Source of the DNA: Streptomyces sp. ISL-66 | GTDB taxonomy: Bacteria; Actinomycetota; Actinomycetes; Streptomycetales; Streptomycetaceae | Reading direction: 5' to 3' | Assembly: GCF_018614135.1 (NCBI RefSeq) | Contig: NZ_JAGGOW010000162.1 | Location: 1-42,497 of the forward strand | Length of the DNA stretch: 42,497 bases | Shown: piece after piece, positions 32,894 to 40,652 of the stretch | Layout: each line of letters starts with the position of its first letter | How positions within the stretch are numbered: the stretch's first letter is position 1 | Made by a program: the position numbers and the translations under genes | Notes under the pieces: model-generated | What the model was told of the DNA's origin: nothing | Seen by the model: only the letters and a program-made list of their open reading frames with translations | Database searches by the model: none

Positions 32894-34090
32894 CTACCGG
32901 GTGGCGAGGTGGGATGTCAGGCGGGAGGCGGAGGTGCCCAGGCCGGTGGGGCCGGATGGAAGGCGTCTCTGTCCGGGACAGGAGGGGGAGGCTGGCGCGG
33001 GCGTGCCGGGGGTGAAGACTTCCTGCCAGTCGTACTTTCCTGACGTCACGTGCCATTCGAGCATGGCCCGCACGACCTTCTTGATGCCGGCCGTGTACCT
33101 CTCCAGCCGGTCGTCCGCGACGCCGTCCTTGCCCGCGGACTGCGCCATGTAGTCCAGCGCCGTCATGTCGGCATTGATGCGGTCCACGAGGAAGGTGACG
33201 GCTTCCACGGAGCTCTTGCCTTCGTGGGCCATCATGGCCGCGATCAGGTTGTACACCTCACCCGATGCCATGTCGCGGTTGAAGCCGAAGATGTCGTTGT
33301 ACCAGCAGACGGTGTTCATGAAGCGCACATGGGTGTCCGCCACGGACGGGTGCCCGTAAATCTCTTCGGGCAGGAAAGCGTTCAGTGCGATCTCGTTCCA
33401 GGGGATGAACATGTCCATGCCGTGGACCTGGATGAATTTGCCGAGGATGTGCGCCGTGGTGGGGATCCGGCGCTGATGCCGCACCGCCCCGCTGTCGTCG
33501 AGGGAGACGTTCAGCCAGTTGTCGATGACGCTCGCATGGCGCTTCAGCTGGTCGAGGGGGGAAATGGCCCGCACCTGGGCCCACAGTTCGGCGAACGTGT
33601 TCAGGGTGCGGGCGCCCCACGGGTCCCGGCAGGGGCCGGGGATCCCTGCCCACAGGATCGGCCGGAACGCCTGGACGTACTCGACCTGTTGCGCGCGGTA
33701 TTCATCGCCGCGGGGTTCGTCCATGAAGTCGTCGAGGATCCAGAAGAACGTCAGGAGCTTGTCGGCCAGTGCCAGGTACTCGTATTTCGGAGCGTCGCAC
33801 CACATGCGGGCGTGAAGGTCCGGCATGCGCTGCCGCCGCAGCCGCCCCAGAACATCCTCCTCCGACACGCCCGGGTAGGGAGGCGCCATCCCCGTCTCCA
33901 CAATCCATTGAAAGTTGTCCCTTTTGAGTCGCTCCGCCTCGGGGTGGATCCCGACTTGCGGGAACGGGCAGACGATCTCGGGAACCTCCCGGCTTGCCCG
34001 CGGCACGGTAAGCCCGCGTACGGCGGGAATGGGGAAGCTGTCGCGGACGGCAGGGGAGCTCAGGTCATCGAGCGTGAGTACGCGTGCCAC
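32894..34090 (-). CDS. Class I terpene synthase with degenerate NSE motif
   Basis: This protein of about 398 residues has the class I terpene synthase fold. The Asp-rich motif DDFMDE (120-125) is intact. The NSE triad reads NDIFGFNRD (265-273): Gly for Ser/Thr and Asp for Glu. The usual Arg-Tyr pair near the end is Lys-Tyr (HVTSGKYDW, about 352). The tail PSGPTGLGTSASRLTSHL is typical. I start it at GTG 34090 with AAAGGA about 10 bases upstream; the open frame goes on to 34171. The first 65 residues are a typical N-terminal segment (FPQVGIHPEAERLKRDN). Transcribed together with the truncated synthase downstream. Activity is uncertain given the altered Mg-binding residues. Confidence 0.85.
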   Translation of the reverse strand: MARVLTLDDLSSPAVRDSFPIPAVRGLTVPRASREVPEIVCPFPQVGIHPEAERLKRDNFQWIVETGMAPPYPGVSEEDVLGRLRRQRMPDLHARMWCDAPKYEYLALADKLLTFFWILDDFMDEPRGDEYRAQQVEYVQAFRPILWAGIPGPCRDPWGARTLNTFAELWAQVRAISPLDQLKRHASVIDNWLNVSLDDSGAVRHQRRIPTTAHILGKFIQVHGMDMFIPWNEIALNAFLPEEIYGHPSVADTHVRFMNTVCWYNDIFGFNRDMASGEVYNLIAAMMAHEGKSSVEAVTFLVDRINADMTALDYMAQSAGKDGVADDRLERYTAGIKKVVRAMLEWHVTSGKYDWQEVFTPGTPAPASPSCPGQRRLPSGPTGLGTSASRLTSHLATR

Positions 34091-34171
34091 GGGGGGACCA
34101 TCCTTTGGACCAGCCAGCCGGCCCGCTCGGGACCTTTTCCACACCATGGTCAGACCAGCTGATCTGGACAA

Positions 34172-34744
34172 GGACTGGGGAACGTCTCTATCTGGATCAA
34201 CGGGCGAGCGGACTGAAGCATCAGGAGACGAGGCGGAACAGCGCGGAGCCTTCGGGGCTCCGTTGACGCATTCAACCGCTGGTGACCGCGCGCGGGCGCC
34301 GCAACTTTCTGGCCTCCACTCGATACGATGAATACGAGCGCGTCGAGGTTTGCGGCAGAACCCGCCGCGACGACCGCGAACCAGCAGGCGCCCGAGCTGC
34401 CCAAGCCACTACCAACCCGGGGCTCATCGTCATGCTTGAGGGTTCACTACGTCCCGCCTCCGCCTGGGACTCCACGCGCCGGTTGACGACTCGACCCTCT
34501 TCGGTACCATCGCCGGCTGCTGACGGGTCTACTCACCGACTGGACCCGGCTCTTGACTCGATCATTCAACGACGCCTGGTCAGCCCGGCGTTCAAGCACG
34601 CGGCGGACTGTCGGGGCCGGTGAAGGTGAGGTCACCCAGGCGAAAGCCTGGGCCGACTCCCCCAGAGGCTAGGAGGCACGCCCAGCCTGCTGCTCCGCGT
34701 CGGCCTCTGCTTCGCGGCCGATGGCCAGCAGCACATTCGCGCGC
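34172..34744. other. Gap upstream of the terpene synthases
   Basis: No gene is supported on either strand. The terpene synthase promoter should lie at the left end. No strong repeat was seen. Confidence 0.3.
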
Positions 34745-34904
34745 TGCGCCGACGGCCGGGGACTCGATATTGGCGCAGCGGTGCCGGATCGTGCTGGGTT
34801 GTGCGGAGGGCGAGACGAAGCAGCAGGTCGCTGCCGGGCTTCGGCCCTTGGCGGAGGCCCGGCCTGATCCTGCACCGGATCAGGCCGGAGTGGGTCGTGA
34901 CTAG
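34745..34904 (+). pseudogene. IS630-family transposase, N-terminal fragment
   Basis: The frame LAQRCRIVLGCAEGETKQQV then AAGLRPLAEARPDPAPDQ matches the N-terminal HTH of IS630-type transposases (typically ALALRCRIVLACAEG). The first part is degenerate, and the frame ends at a TAG at the 3' end of the small minus-strand gene. Confidence 0.5.
34859..34888 (-). terminator. 12-bp perfect stem-loop
   Basis: CCGGCCTGATCC (34859-34870) pairs with 34877-34888 over a 6-base loop. It lies 13 bases past the stop of the minus-strand gene at 34901 and is its likely terminator. Confidence 0.55.
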
Positions 34905-35065
34905 ATCTCGCCGCCGTCTTCGTCGAACTGCATCCCCTCAGGGCGATCTTGCTCGTAGACGTACTCATGGCCTACAACCGAGAGCATTTTCGAGGGGTTG
35001 GTGGGGTGCCGGTAGTTGCCGTCAGGCCGGTCAAGGAATTCGGGGTAGTGCTCGGTCGCGAGCAT
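34901..35065 (-). CDS. 54-residue acidic hypothetical protein
   Basis: The frame MLATEHYPEFLDRPDGNYRH then PTNPSKMLSVVGHEYVYEQD ends RPEGMQFDEDGGEI. GGAGGAG stands 5 bases before the ATG and a stem-loop follows the stop, so the gene is well bounded despite its size. It is rich in aromatic and acidic residues and probably a compact soluble protein. No family is recognised. It is transcribed away from the EF-hand/MGS gene. Confidence 0.6.
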   Translation of the reverse strand: MLATEHYPEFLDRPDGNYRHPTNPSKMLSVVGHEYVYEQDRPEGMQFDEDGGEI

Positions 35066-35490
35066 ACGCTCTCCTCCGGTAGGCGTTACTGGTCAAGCGT
35101 GCAGCCGAATCCTGGCAGATCCATGCTTCCTACCACCCTCCAAACCGCAACGTTCCGGTCTGGCCCGCTGTGCTTGTCGGAGCAAGGCGCTCGTCCGTAC
35201 GTAGGGCCGATCCGGCGGGAGGTGATGGCGCTGCGCGACATACTGGAGCGGCACGGGATCTTCGGCTCTACCCGGCTGGGCAGTTGCTCAGCGCGTCTCA
35301 ACCACGCTGCCGATAGCCCGGTTCCGCCTCAAGGTCGACCCGGGCCCGACCGCCACCGAAGCGTGCCGACGCGAACGCTCGTCGTCTGCTGGGCGCAGAC
35401 CGCTTACCGCCGTTTCTCCTCTGCTGGCCGGTCGTTGGAAGCAACGGCCCCTCACCCGGATGGGGCCGTGGAGTGGGAGGACGACCCCAG
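35066..35490 (+). other. Gap before the EF-hand/MGS gene
   Basis: The frame RREVMALRDILERHGIFGST near 35220-35275 looks natural but is short, and the surrounding sequence is not. It may be a remnant of an unknown gene. No promoter motif is clear. Confidence 0.3.
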
Positions 35491-36471
35491 ATGACCGATG
35501 AGCAGTGGCTGCCCCGGATCACGGCGATGTTCCGCATGTACGACCTCGACGGTGACGGCCAGCTCGGCCGGGAGGATCTGATCGCCTACGCGGGGCGCCT
35601 GGCCGAGCAACTCACGGCACCCGGTGACACCATGCGCCGCGCTGCCCTCTACGACGCCTATCTGGAGTTGTGGACCCAGCTCGCGGCTGTATCCGACACC
35701 GACCGCGGCGGGCGGATCAGCGAGCAGGAGTTCATCGCTGCGACCGCCCGCGGCGCGTTCGACACCGACCCCCACTTCCGTGACTCGACCCTGCGCGCCG
35801 TCGACTCGCTCGCCGACGCATTGGACCGCGACGGCGACGGCCACATCGACGCCGCCGAGTACGGGCGGATCTTCGGCGCGACGGGACTGTCCGAGGACAC
35901 CGCCGCCCTGGCCTTCACGGCGGTGGACGCCGACGGCGACGGCCGCATCAGCCGCCAGGAACTACGCCGGGCTGCCTTGCACCTCTACCCGCTGGCCGAC
36001 CCAACCTGGCTCACCACCGACATCCCCACCACCCCCGGGCCCCGCGGGATCGCCCTGGTCGCCCACGACACCCGCAAGGCCGACCTGATGGCCTGGGCCC
36101 GCCGGCGCGCGGACGCCCTCCAACCCCACCGCCTCTACGGCACCGGCACCACCGGCACCCTCATCACCCGCCAGATCGGCCTGGACGTCACCGCGCTGCG
36201 CAGCGGGCCGCTCGGCGGCGATCAGCAGATCGGCGCCCTCGTCACCCAGGGAGAGATCGACCTTCTGATCTTCTTCACCGACCCCCTCTCCTCCCACCCG
36301 CACGGCGATGACATCCGTGCCCTGACACGCCTGGCCACCCTCGCCAACATTCCCGTCGCGCTGAACGCAGCCACCGCGGACTGGCTCGTCGACTCACCCC
36401 ACCTCACCGGCAGCTGCGGTGTGCTGCCTGCCCAGGGCGGCCCGGCCGACACCGTGGCAGTGCGGGCCTGA
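35491..36471 (+). CDS. EF-hand / methylglyoxal synthase fusion protein
   Basis: This 326-residue protein is a two-domain fusion. Residues 1-165 hold four EF-hand loops: DLDGDGQLGRED (18-29), DTDRGGRISEQE (69-80, weaker because position 5 is Gly), DRDGDGHIDAAE (112-123) and DADGDGRISRQE (146-157), arranged as in bacterial calerythrin-type calcium proteins. Residues 186-305 are a complete methylglyoxal synthase, which turns dihydroxyacetone phosphate into methylglyoxal and phosphate. Catalytic residues of E. coli MgsA have counterparts with identical spacing: His19-His192, Asp71-Asp244 (SGPLGGDQQIG), His98-His271 and Asp101-Asp274. GGAGG lies about 9 bases before the ATG at 35491; a GTG at 35473 is possible. 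It stands alone. Calcium control of the enzyme is inference. I know of no described fusion of this kind. Confidence 0.85.
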   Translation: MTDEQWLPRITAMFRMYDLDGDGQLGREDLIAYAGRLAEQLTAPGDTMRRAALYDAYLELWTQLAAVSDTDRGGRISEQEFIAATARGAFDTDPHFRDSTLRAVDSLADALDRDGDGHIDAAEYGRIFGATGLSEDTAALAFTAVDADGDGRISRQELRRAALHLYPLADPTWLTTDIPTTPGPRGIALVAHDTRKADLMAWARRRADALQPHRLYGTGTTGTLITRQIGLDVTALRSGPLGGDQQIGALVTQGEIDLLIFFTDPLSSHPHGDDIRALTRLATLANIPVALNAATADWLVDSPHLTGSCGVLPAQGGPADTVAVRA

Positions 36472-36528
36472 CGACGCCGCCAGCAGGGGCACTGTGGTGG
36501 GGCGTGGTGCGTGCCTGCGTCAATGGCC

Positions 36529-36706
36529 CTACTGCATCGCGCCGTGTCCGCGTCGCTGCTCAGCCGTCAGCGTGAGGTCCACCGGTGTGGTCACCGGCCC
36601 GACGCATCGGTCAGCTCGAACAGCGTGTCCCCGCGACTGGTCAGGCAGTCGAAGAAATCGTCCCGAAAGCGTGACGCCACCGCGAACGCTTCCCGCCGGA
36701 TGCCGG
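36529..36706 (-). pseudogene. IS701-like transposase, N-terminal fragment
   Basis: The minus-strand frame FRDDFFDCLTSRGDTLFELT then DA, and one base over PVTTPVDLTLTAEQRRGHGA, match the N terminus of IS701-type transposases (CLTRRADALFELTDA...DGPV...EHRRGHGALY). A deletion or shift removes the LC-DGPV region, and the frame ends with MQ and a stop at 36529-36531. Its upstream side abuts the IS256 element. Confidence 0.55.
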
Positions 36707-36714
36707 GTTGGGGT

Positions 36715-38095
36715 CTGTCAAACGAGCGGTGTAACTCAGGTGTTTGGAGTTACTGACGGGCTGCGGAGAGACGGCCGTCGAAGGTGATGTTGAAGGCGTT
36801 CAAGGCTGTCTTCCAGCGCATGGTCCAGCGGGCCTGGCCCTTGCCGGTGGGATCGAGCGACATGATGGCCATGTAGACGCATTTCAGGGCGGCCTGCTCA
36901 TTGGGGAAGTGCCTACGGGCCTTGACCGCCCGCCGGATCCTGGCGTTCACGGACTCGATCGCGTTCGTGGTGCAGACGGTGCGGCGGATCTCGGTGTCGA
37001 AGCGGAGGAACGGCGTGAACTCCTCCCAGGCGTTCTCCGAGAGCCGCACGATCGCCGGGTACTTCTTGCCCCAGGCGGCGGCCAACTCGGCGAACCGCTC
37101 GAGCGCGGCTTCCTCGGTCGCCGCGGTGTAGATGGGCTTGAGTACCTTCGCGATCTTGTCCCAGTCCTGGCGGGCGGCATAGCGGAAGGAGTTCCGCAGC
37201 AGGTGGACCACGCAGGTCTGGACGGTGGTGCGGGGCCAGACGGTCTCGACCGCGTCGGGCAGGCCCTTGAGTCCGTCGCAGACGAGCATGAGGACGTCGT
37301 TCACGCCGCGGTTCTTGATCTCGGTGAGGATGTGCATCCAGTGCTTGGCGCCCTCGCCGCCGTCGCCGGCCCACAAGCCCAAGATGTCCCGCCGCCCCTC
37401 GGTCGTGACGCAAGGGCCACGTAGATGGGCCTGTTGGCAACCGCGCCGTCGCGGATCTTCACGTGAATGGCGTCGATGAAGACGACCGGGTAGACGGCGT
37501 CAAGTGGCCGGTTCTGCCATTCGGCCATGACCTCGTGGACCTTGTCGGTGATCGTGGAGATCGTCTGGCGGGACACTTCGGCGCCATAGACCTCGGCCAG
37601 GTGGGCCTGGACCTCGCCAGTGGTCAGGCCCTTCGCGGAGAGTGAGATGACCATCTCGTCCACGCCGGACAGGCGCTTCTGCCGCTTGCGGACAATCTTC
37701 GGTTCGAACGAGCCGTCACGGTCTCGGGGCACGGCTATCTCGACCGGGCCGACGTCTGTCAGTACGGTCTTGGCACGGGTGCCGTTCCGTGAGTTGCCGG
37801 CGTTCTTCCCGGCCGGATCGTGCTTGTCATAGCCGAGGTGGTCGGTGATCTCGCTCTCGAGGGCGGACTCCAGGAGCCGCTTGGTGAGCTGGTGGAGCAG
37901 TCCGCCCTCGCCTGTCAGCTGCAGGCCCTCAGCCTGAGCCCGGCCCACCAGCTCATCAATCAGCCGGTCGTCCACAGACTTCGACGGCGCCGCCTCAGAC
38001 CGGCTCAACGGTCTCGGCCTCGGTCACGTTGTTCCTGGTCATCGATGCATCTTCCATGATCGGGAGTTACGCCGAACGTCTGGCTCTGTCTCACA
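36715..38095 (-). mobile_element. IS256-family insertion sequence
   Basis: The transposase gene is flanked by related ends. On the left AAACGAGCGGTGTAACTCA (about 36720-36740); on the right the reverse complement AGACGTTCGGCGTAACTCC (about 38050-38075), 14 of 19 identical. It lies between an IS701 fragment and an interrupted DNA ligase gene, which it appears to have cut. No target duplication could be identified. Confidence 0.6.
36750..38008 (-). pseudogene. IS256-family transposase, one frameshift
   Basis: The first 190 residues (SVDDRLIDELVGRAQAEGLQ, GNSRNGTRAKTVLTDVGPVE, PVVFIDAIHVKIRDGAVANR) and the last 205 (ILGLWAGDGGEGAKHWMHIL, LMLVCDGLKGLPDAV, CTTNAIESVNARIRRAVKAR) are each typical and in separate frames. 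One base is missing near 37410 between YVALA and the expected VTTEGRRDI. Catalytic Asp (VFIDAI, VCDGL) and Glu (TNAIESVN) are preserved. With the single shift corrected, the enzyme would be complete, so it could be a recent inactivation or a sequencing error. Confidence 0.85.
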
Positions 38096-38098
38096 TTC

Positions 38099-38350
38099 GG
38101 ATTCGTGGCGTTCGACGTCTTGCAGCTGGACGGTCAGGAGCTGCTGACGCGCCCGTACGCGCAGCGGCGCGCACTCCTGGAAGAACTGTTCACCACCCGC
38201 GCCCTTACGGCCCCGTGGACGCTGTGCCCGATGACGACGGACCTGGCCAAGGCCCGGGACTGGCTCCAGTCCTGGACCGATGTGTCCGGGGTAGAGGGGA
38301 TCGTCATCAAGTCCCTGACCAGCCGCTATCTCACGGGATATCGCGGGTGG
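38099..38350 (+). pseudogene. ATP-dependent DNA ligase, middle fragment
   Basis: VAFDVLQLDGQELLTRPYAQ then RRALLEELF, and DVSGVEGIVIKSLTSRYLTG then YRGW, are motifs III to V of the ATP-dependent DNA ligase adenylation domain (LigD/LigB type). The 5' part is lost at the IS256 right end. The codon for the Trp of YRGW ends at 38350, where a 796-bp foreign segment begins. The next expected residues are found at 39147. Confidence 0.75.
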
Positions 38351-39146
38351 CTTGTTGACTGCACTAACGGTGCTCACGCCCCGGCGCCGTGATTCGGGGT
38401 GGGGCGTCGGTCAGACCCTGACCGCCCGTTCTCGATGACGAGGGCCAACCCGCTCGCGCCAGGCGTTCGGGGCCCCGGAAGCGGATCGCCGCGTCGGAAC
38501 TCCGAGGAAGCGGTGGAGAGACGAACTGCACCTGGTTATGGGACAGTTCATGATGTCGTGTCACCGGCTGTCGGGGGGAAGGGCGGAATATGGCGCACGA
38601 AGAGAAGGACATGCTGACGGCTCGCGAGGTGAGCTACTTGTGGCCGGGCGTCCGTACTCACTCGGTGTATGTGAATGCGGTGGCCCATGGGGTGGGTATA
38701 GCAACGGAGAGCTGGCCGACCACTACGGGGTACGCCAGCAAGGTGCGGTATAACGCCGACGACGTGCGCCGAGTGGCCCCGCAGGTAGCAGCCGAGCCAC
38801 TCAAGGGGCCGTCCCCGGTACCGTGCTGTCTGGTGCTGATTGTTCTGGTAGCGGTACCGTTCGTGTGGCTGGCGATACAGATAGAAAGCGCGGGCGGGTG
38901 GTAGAGGTCCGTGTGGCTGCGCGGCCGGCCAACCGCGAGATCCTGGGGTGTCAACTGCATCATCTCCGGCCCGTTGGGCAGGGCGCTTCCGAGCCTCAAG
39001 GAGAGGCCGGTCAGATGCCTGCACGCGTAGGTACGGCGTCCGCACGTCCGTAGCCGAGCACCTGGGTGAGGACTTGTCGGAACGTGATGAGGTCTTCGGC
39101 CGGCGCTTCGATGACGGCCTCGATCTCGCTGTCGGTGCAGAGAAGG
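38351..39146. mobile_element. 796-bp insertion inside the DNA ligase gene
   Basis: Ligase sequence stops at 38350 and resumes in phase with the expected TKIRRRDTTEA at 39147, so the segment between is an insert. Its left end CTTGTTGACTGCACTAACGG and the reverse complement of its right end, CCTTCTCTGCACCGACAG, share CTGCAC and several flanking bases, an imperfect inverted repeat. It carries one likely gene (38590-38904). No transposase or recombinase is recognised in it. Confidence 0.5.
38590..38904 (+). CDS. Small HTH-like protein with C-terminal membrane segment
   Basis: This is a 104-residue protein. Residues 8-60 (MLTAREVSYLWPGVRTHSVY, then KVRYNADDVRRVA) look like an excisionase/MerR-type winged helix in which 'LTAREV' starts the recognition region. 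Residues 78-98 (PCCLVLIVLVAVPFVWLAIQ) form one membrane segment. A GGGGGGAAGGGCGG tract precedes the ATG. It is the only clear gene of the 796-bp insertion in the ligase. A membrane-tethered DNA-binding protein is the straightforward reading; the role in the insert is unknown. Confidence 0.55.
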   Translation: MAHEEKDMLTAREVSYLWPGVRTHSVYVNAVAHGVGIATESWPTTTGYASKVRYNADDVRRVAPQVAAEPLKGPSPVPCCLVLIVLVAVPFVWLAIQIESAGGW

Positions 39147-39380
39147 ACCAAGATCCGGAGACGGGACACCACCGAGGCGATCATCGGCGCCGTCACCGGC
39201 ACCCTGACCCGTCCCGGACTGCTCGTCCTCGGCCGCTATGACGCGGCCGGCCGGCTGCGCGCGGTCGGCCGGACCGTACCGCTGCGCCCGGACGTGTCCC
39301 GGCAGGTCGGCGAGCACCTCGCGCTGGTGTCCCCGCCGTATCGCGTCACGTGCGCCACGGACCACTCGGGCCCACGATGA
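39147..39380 (+). pseudogene. ATP-dependent DNA ligase, C-terminal (OB-fold) fragment
   Basis: TKIRRRDTTEAIIGAVTGTL then TRPGLLVLGRYDAAGRLRAV and GRTVPLRPDVSRQVGEHLA continue the ligase OB-fold domain interrupted at 38350. After LALVSPP the sequence no longer follows the family (an expected HPW...W and strand pattern is missing), so the end is lost as well. Confidence 0.7.
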
Positions 39381-39762
39381 GCCCGTTCATGGTCCCCGAG
39401 TTGGAGGCGTCATACCGGGCTCCGTAGACCTCACAGCACCCCGCGGAGTGACCGGGACCCGGGCCGGCCGTGGCAGCGGCGGCGGCCTCCGCCGTCTCCC
39501 CTTGCCATCGCCGGGTCGGCCTCCAAGTGCTTCAGCTGCACGAGGGACCTTTGACGACAACAGCCATGACGGGCCCTTACCTGGCGAGCGGGGGCGTGAA
39601 CGTCACCCGGAAGGTGGAGAGGCCCTCCGGCTCCGAGGTGTGAACTGCACTGTGGCCCGGCGCCATTTCGCCGGCACCGGGCCCGCGCGATGCTCGCGCC
39701 CCCGGCCCCCACCAGCCTGCCGCGCCGCCCCGGGCCGGGCGCAGGCAGGTGGGGGCCCGGCC
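39381..39762. other. Gap without supported gene
   Basis: Both strands are open in places but only with unnatural composition. The stop of the secreted protein gene at 39763 borders it. Confidence 0.3.
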
Positions 39763-40176
39763 TCAGCCCTGGGCGCTCGCCAGCAGGTAGCCCCAGGTCC
39801 TGTCGCCGACGACGCCGTCGGCCCCGCCCGTGGCGGTCGGGTACGACGCCTGCCATCGCAGGACCGCGTCCAGGGTCTTTGGACCGAAGTCGCCGTCGAC
39901 GAACCCGGCCACGTCCCAGGAGTGCACGTAGCCCACGGTGATGAGGGCTTCCTGCAGGGCCCTGACGCAGACTCCGGTGGACCCCTGCCGCAACATCACG
40001 TCAGGAACCGCCCAGCCGTTCCACGACGAATACCGGACGCCCTCCTGGGCCATGCAGGTCCCCAGATCGTCCTGCGCGGACGCGCTGGGGACGGCCGCGG
40101 CTACCCCCGCGAGCAGCATGGCCGCGACCGCAGCCGTACGGCCGGCAGACCTGCGCATGCGGGTTGTCGTCTTCAC
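39763..40176 (-). CDS. Secreted peptidoglycan-binding domain protein
   Basis: This 137-residue protein has a signal peptide (about 1-34, ending VPSASAQ) and one PG_binding_1 domain: VMLRQGSTGVCVRALQEALI, FVDGDFGPKTLDAVLRWQAS and GADGVVGDRTWGYLLA. Two cysteines (TCMAQEG and GVCVRA) probably form a disulfide; the same pair is in its paralogues at 40203 and 42049. The start is GTG 40176 (MKTTTRMRRSAGRTA); an open frame without signal runs further. The domain binds the murein glycan/peptide, anchoring proteins to the wall. Last gene of a four-gene minus-strand cluster, 26 bases behind the previous one. Confidence 0.85.
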   Translation of the reverse strand: MKTTTRMRRSAGRTAAVAAMLLAGVAAAVPSASAQDDLGTCMAQEGVRYSSWNGWAVPDVMLRQGSTGVCVRALQEALITVGYVHSWDVAGFVDGDFGPKTLDAVLRWQASYPTATGGADGVVGDRTWGYLLASAQG

Positions 40177-40202
40177 TGTGCCTCGTCCCTCGCTCGGGGT
40201 GC

Positions 40203-40607
40203 TCAATCGAAGTACGCCGCGTTCACGAGGCGCTTCCAGGTGTTGGGGCCGACGATGCCGTCGGCTCCGCCTGCTACGGACGCCCTGCGCTGGAAGGTGA
40301 CGACCGCCGCGTACGTCTTGGGGCCGAAGTCCCCGTCGACGAAGCCGGGGATGTCCTGCTGACGGACGGCCCCGAGGGCCAGCAGGTCCGACTGCAGCTC
40401 CTCCACGCAGATGCCGGTCGAGCCGGTGGCGAGCACCACGTTGGGCGTGTATTCCCCGTCGCTGCTGCCCACCTCCTCTATGCACTGGTACAGGCGGTTG
40501 TCGTTGGGTCCGGCGTGGGCCGGGGTGGCGGCGAGCACGGTCGACATGGCCACTGCCGCGGCGAGCGCTCCGAGTGTTCTCGTCACGGTGGCGCGGGTCT
40601 TCGTCAT
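40203..40607 (-). CDS. Secreted peptidoglycan-binding domain protein
   Basis: This 134-residue protein has a signal peptide (1-32, ending ATPAHA) and a PG_binding_1 domain: VVLATGSTGICVEELQSDLL, FVDGDFGPKTYAAVVTFQRR and GADGIVGPNTWKRLVNAA. The two-cysteine pattern (YQCIEEVG, GICVEEL) is the same as in the neighbours. The architecture is signal, short Cys-bearing N-terminal segment, one binding domain, with no catalytic part. It follows the CHAP protein gene by 45 bases. Confidence 0.85.
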   Translation of the reverse strand: MTKTRATVTRTLGALAAAVAMSTVLAATPAHAGPNDNRLYQCIEEVGSSDGEYTPNVVLATGSTGICVEELQSDLLALGAVRQQDIPGFVDGDFGPKTYAAVVTFQRRASVAGGADGIVGPNTWKRLVNAAYFD

Positions 40608-40652
40608 GGGTGGAGCCCTTTCGTGTCTTCGGGGAGAGCGGTGCTCGGCACG

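Noticed and set aside
39011..39202. A 63-codon minus-strand frame in the ligase insertion (CTDSEIEAVIEAPAEDLITF)
   Set aside because: Its first part lies across the insertion junction inside ligase sequence on the opposite strand, so it cannot be an ancestral gene as it stands.
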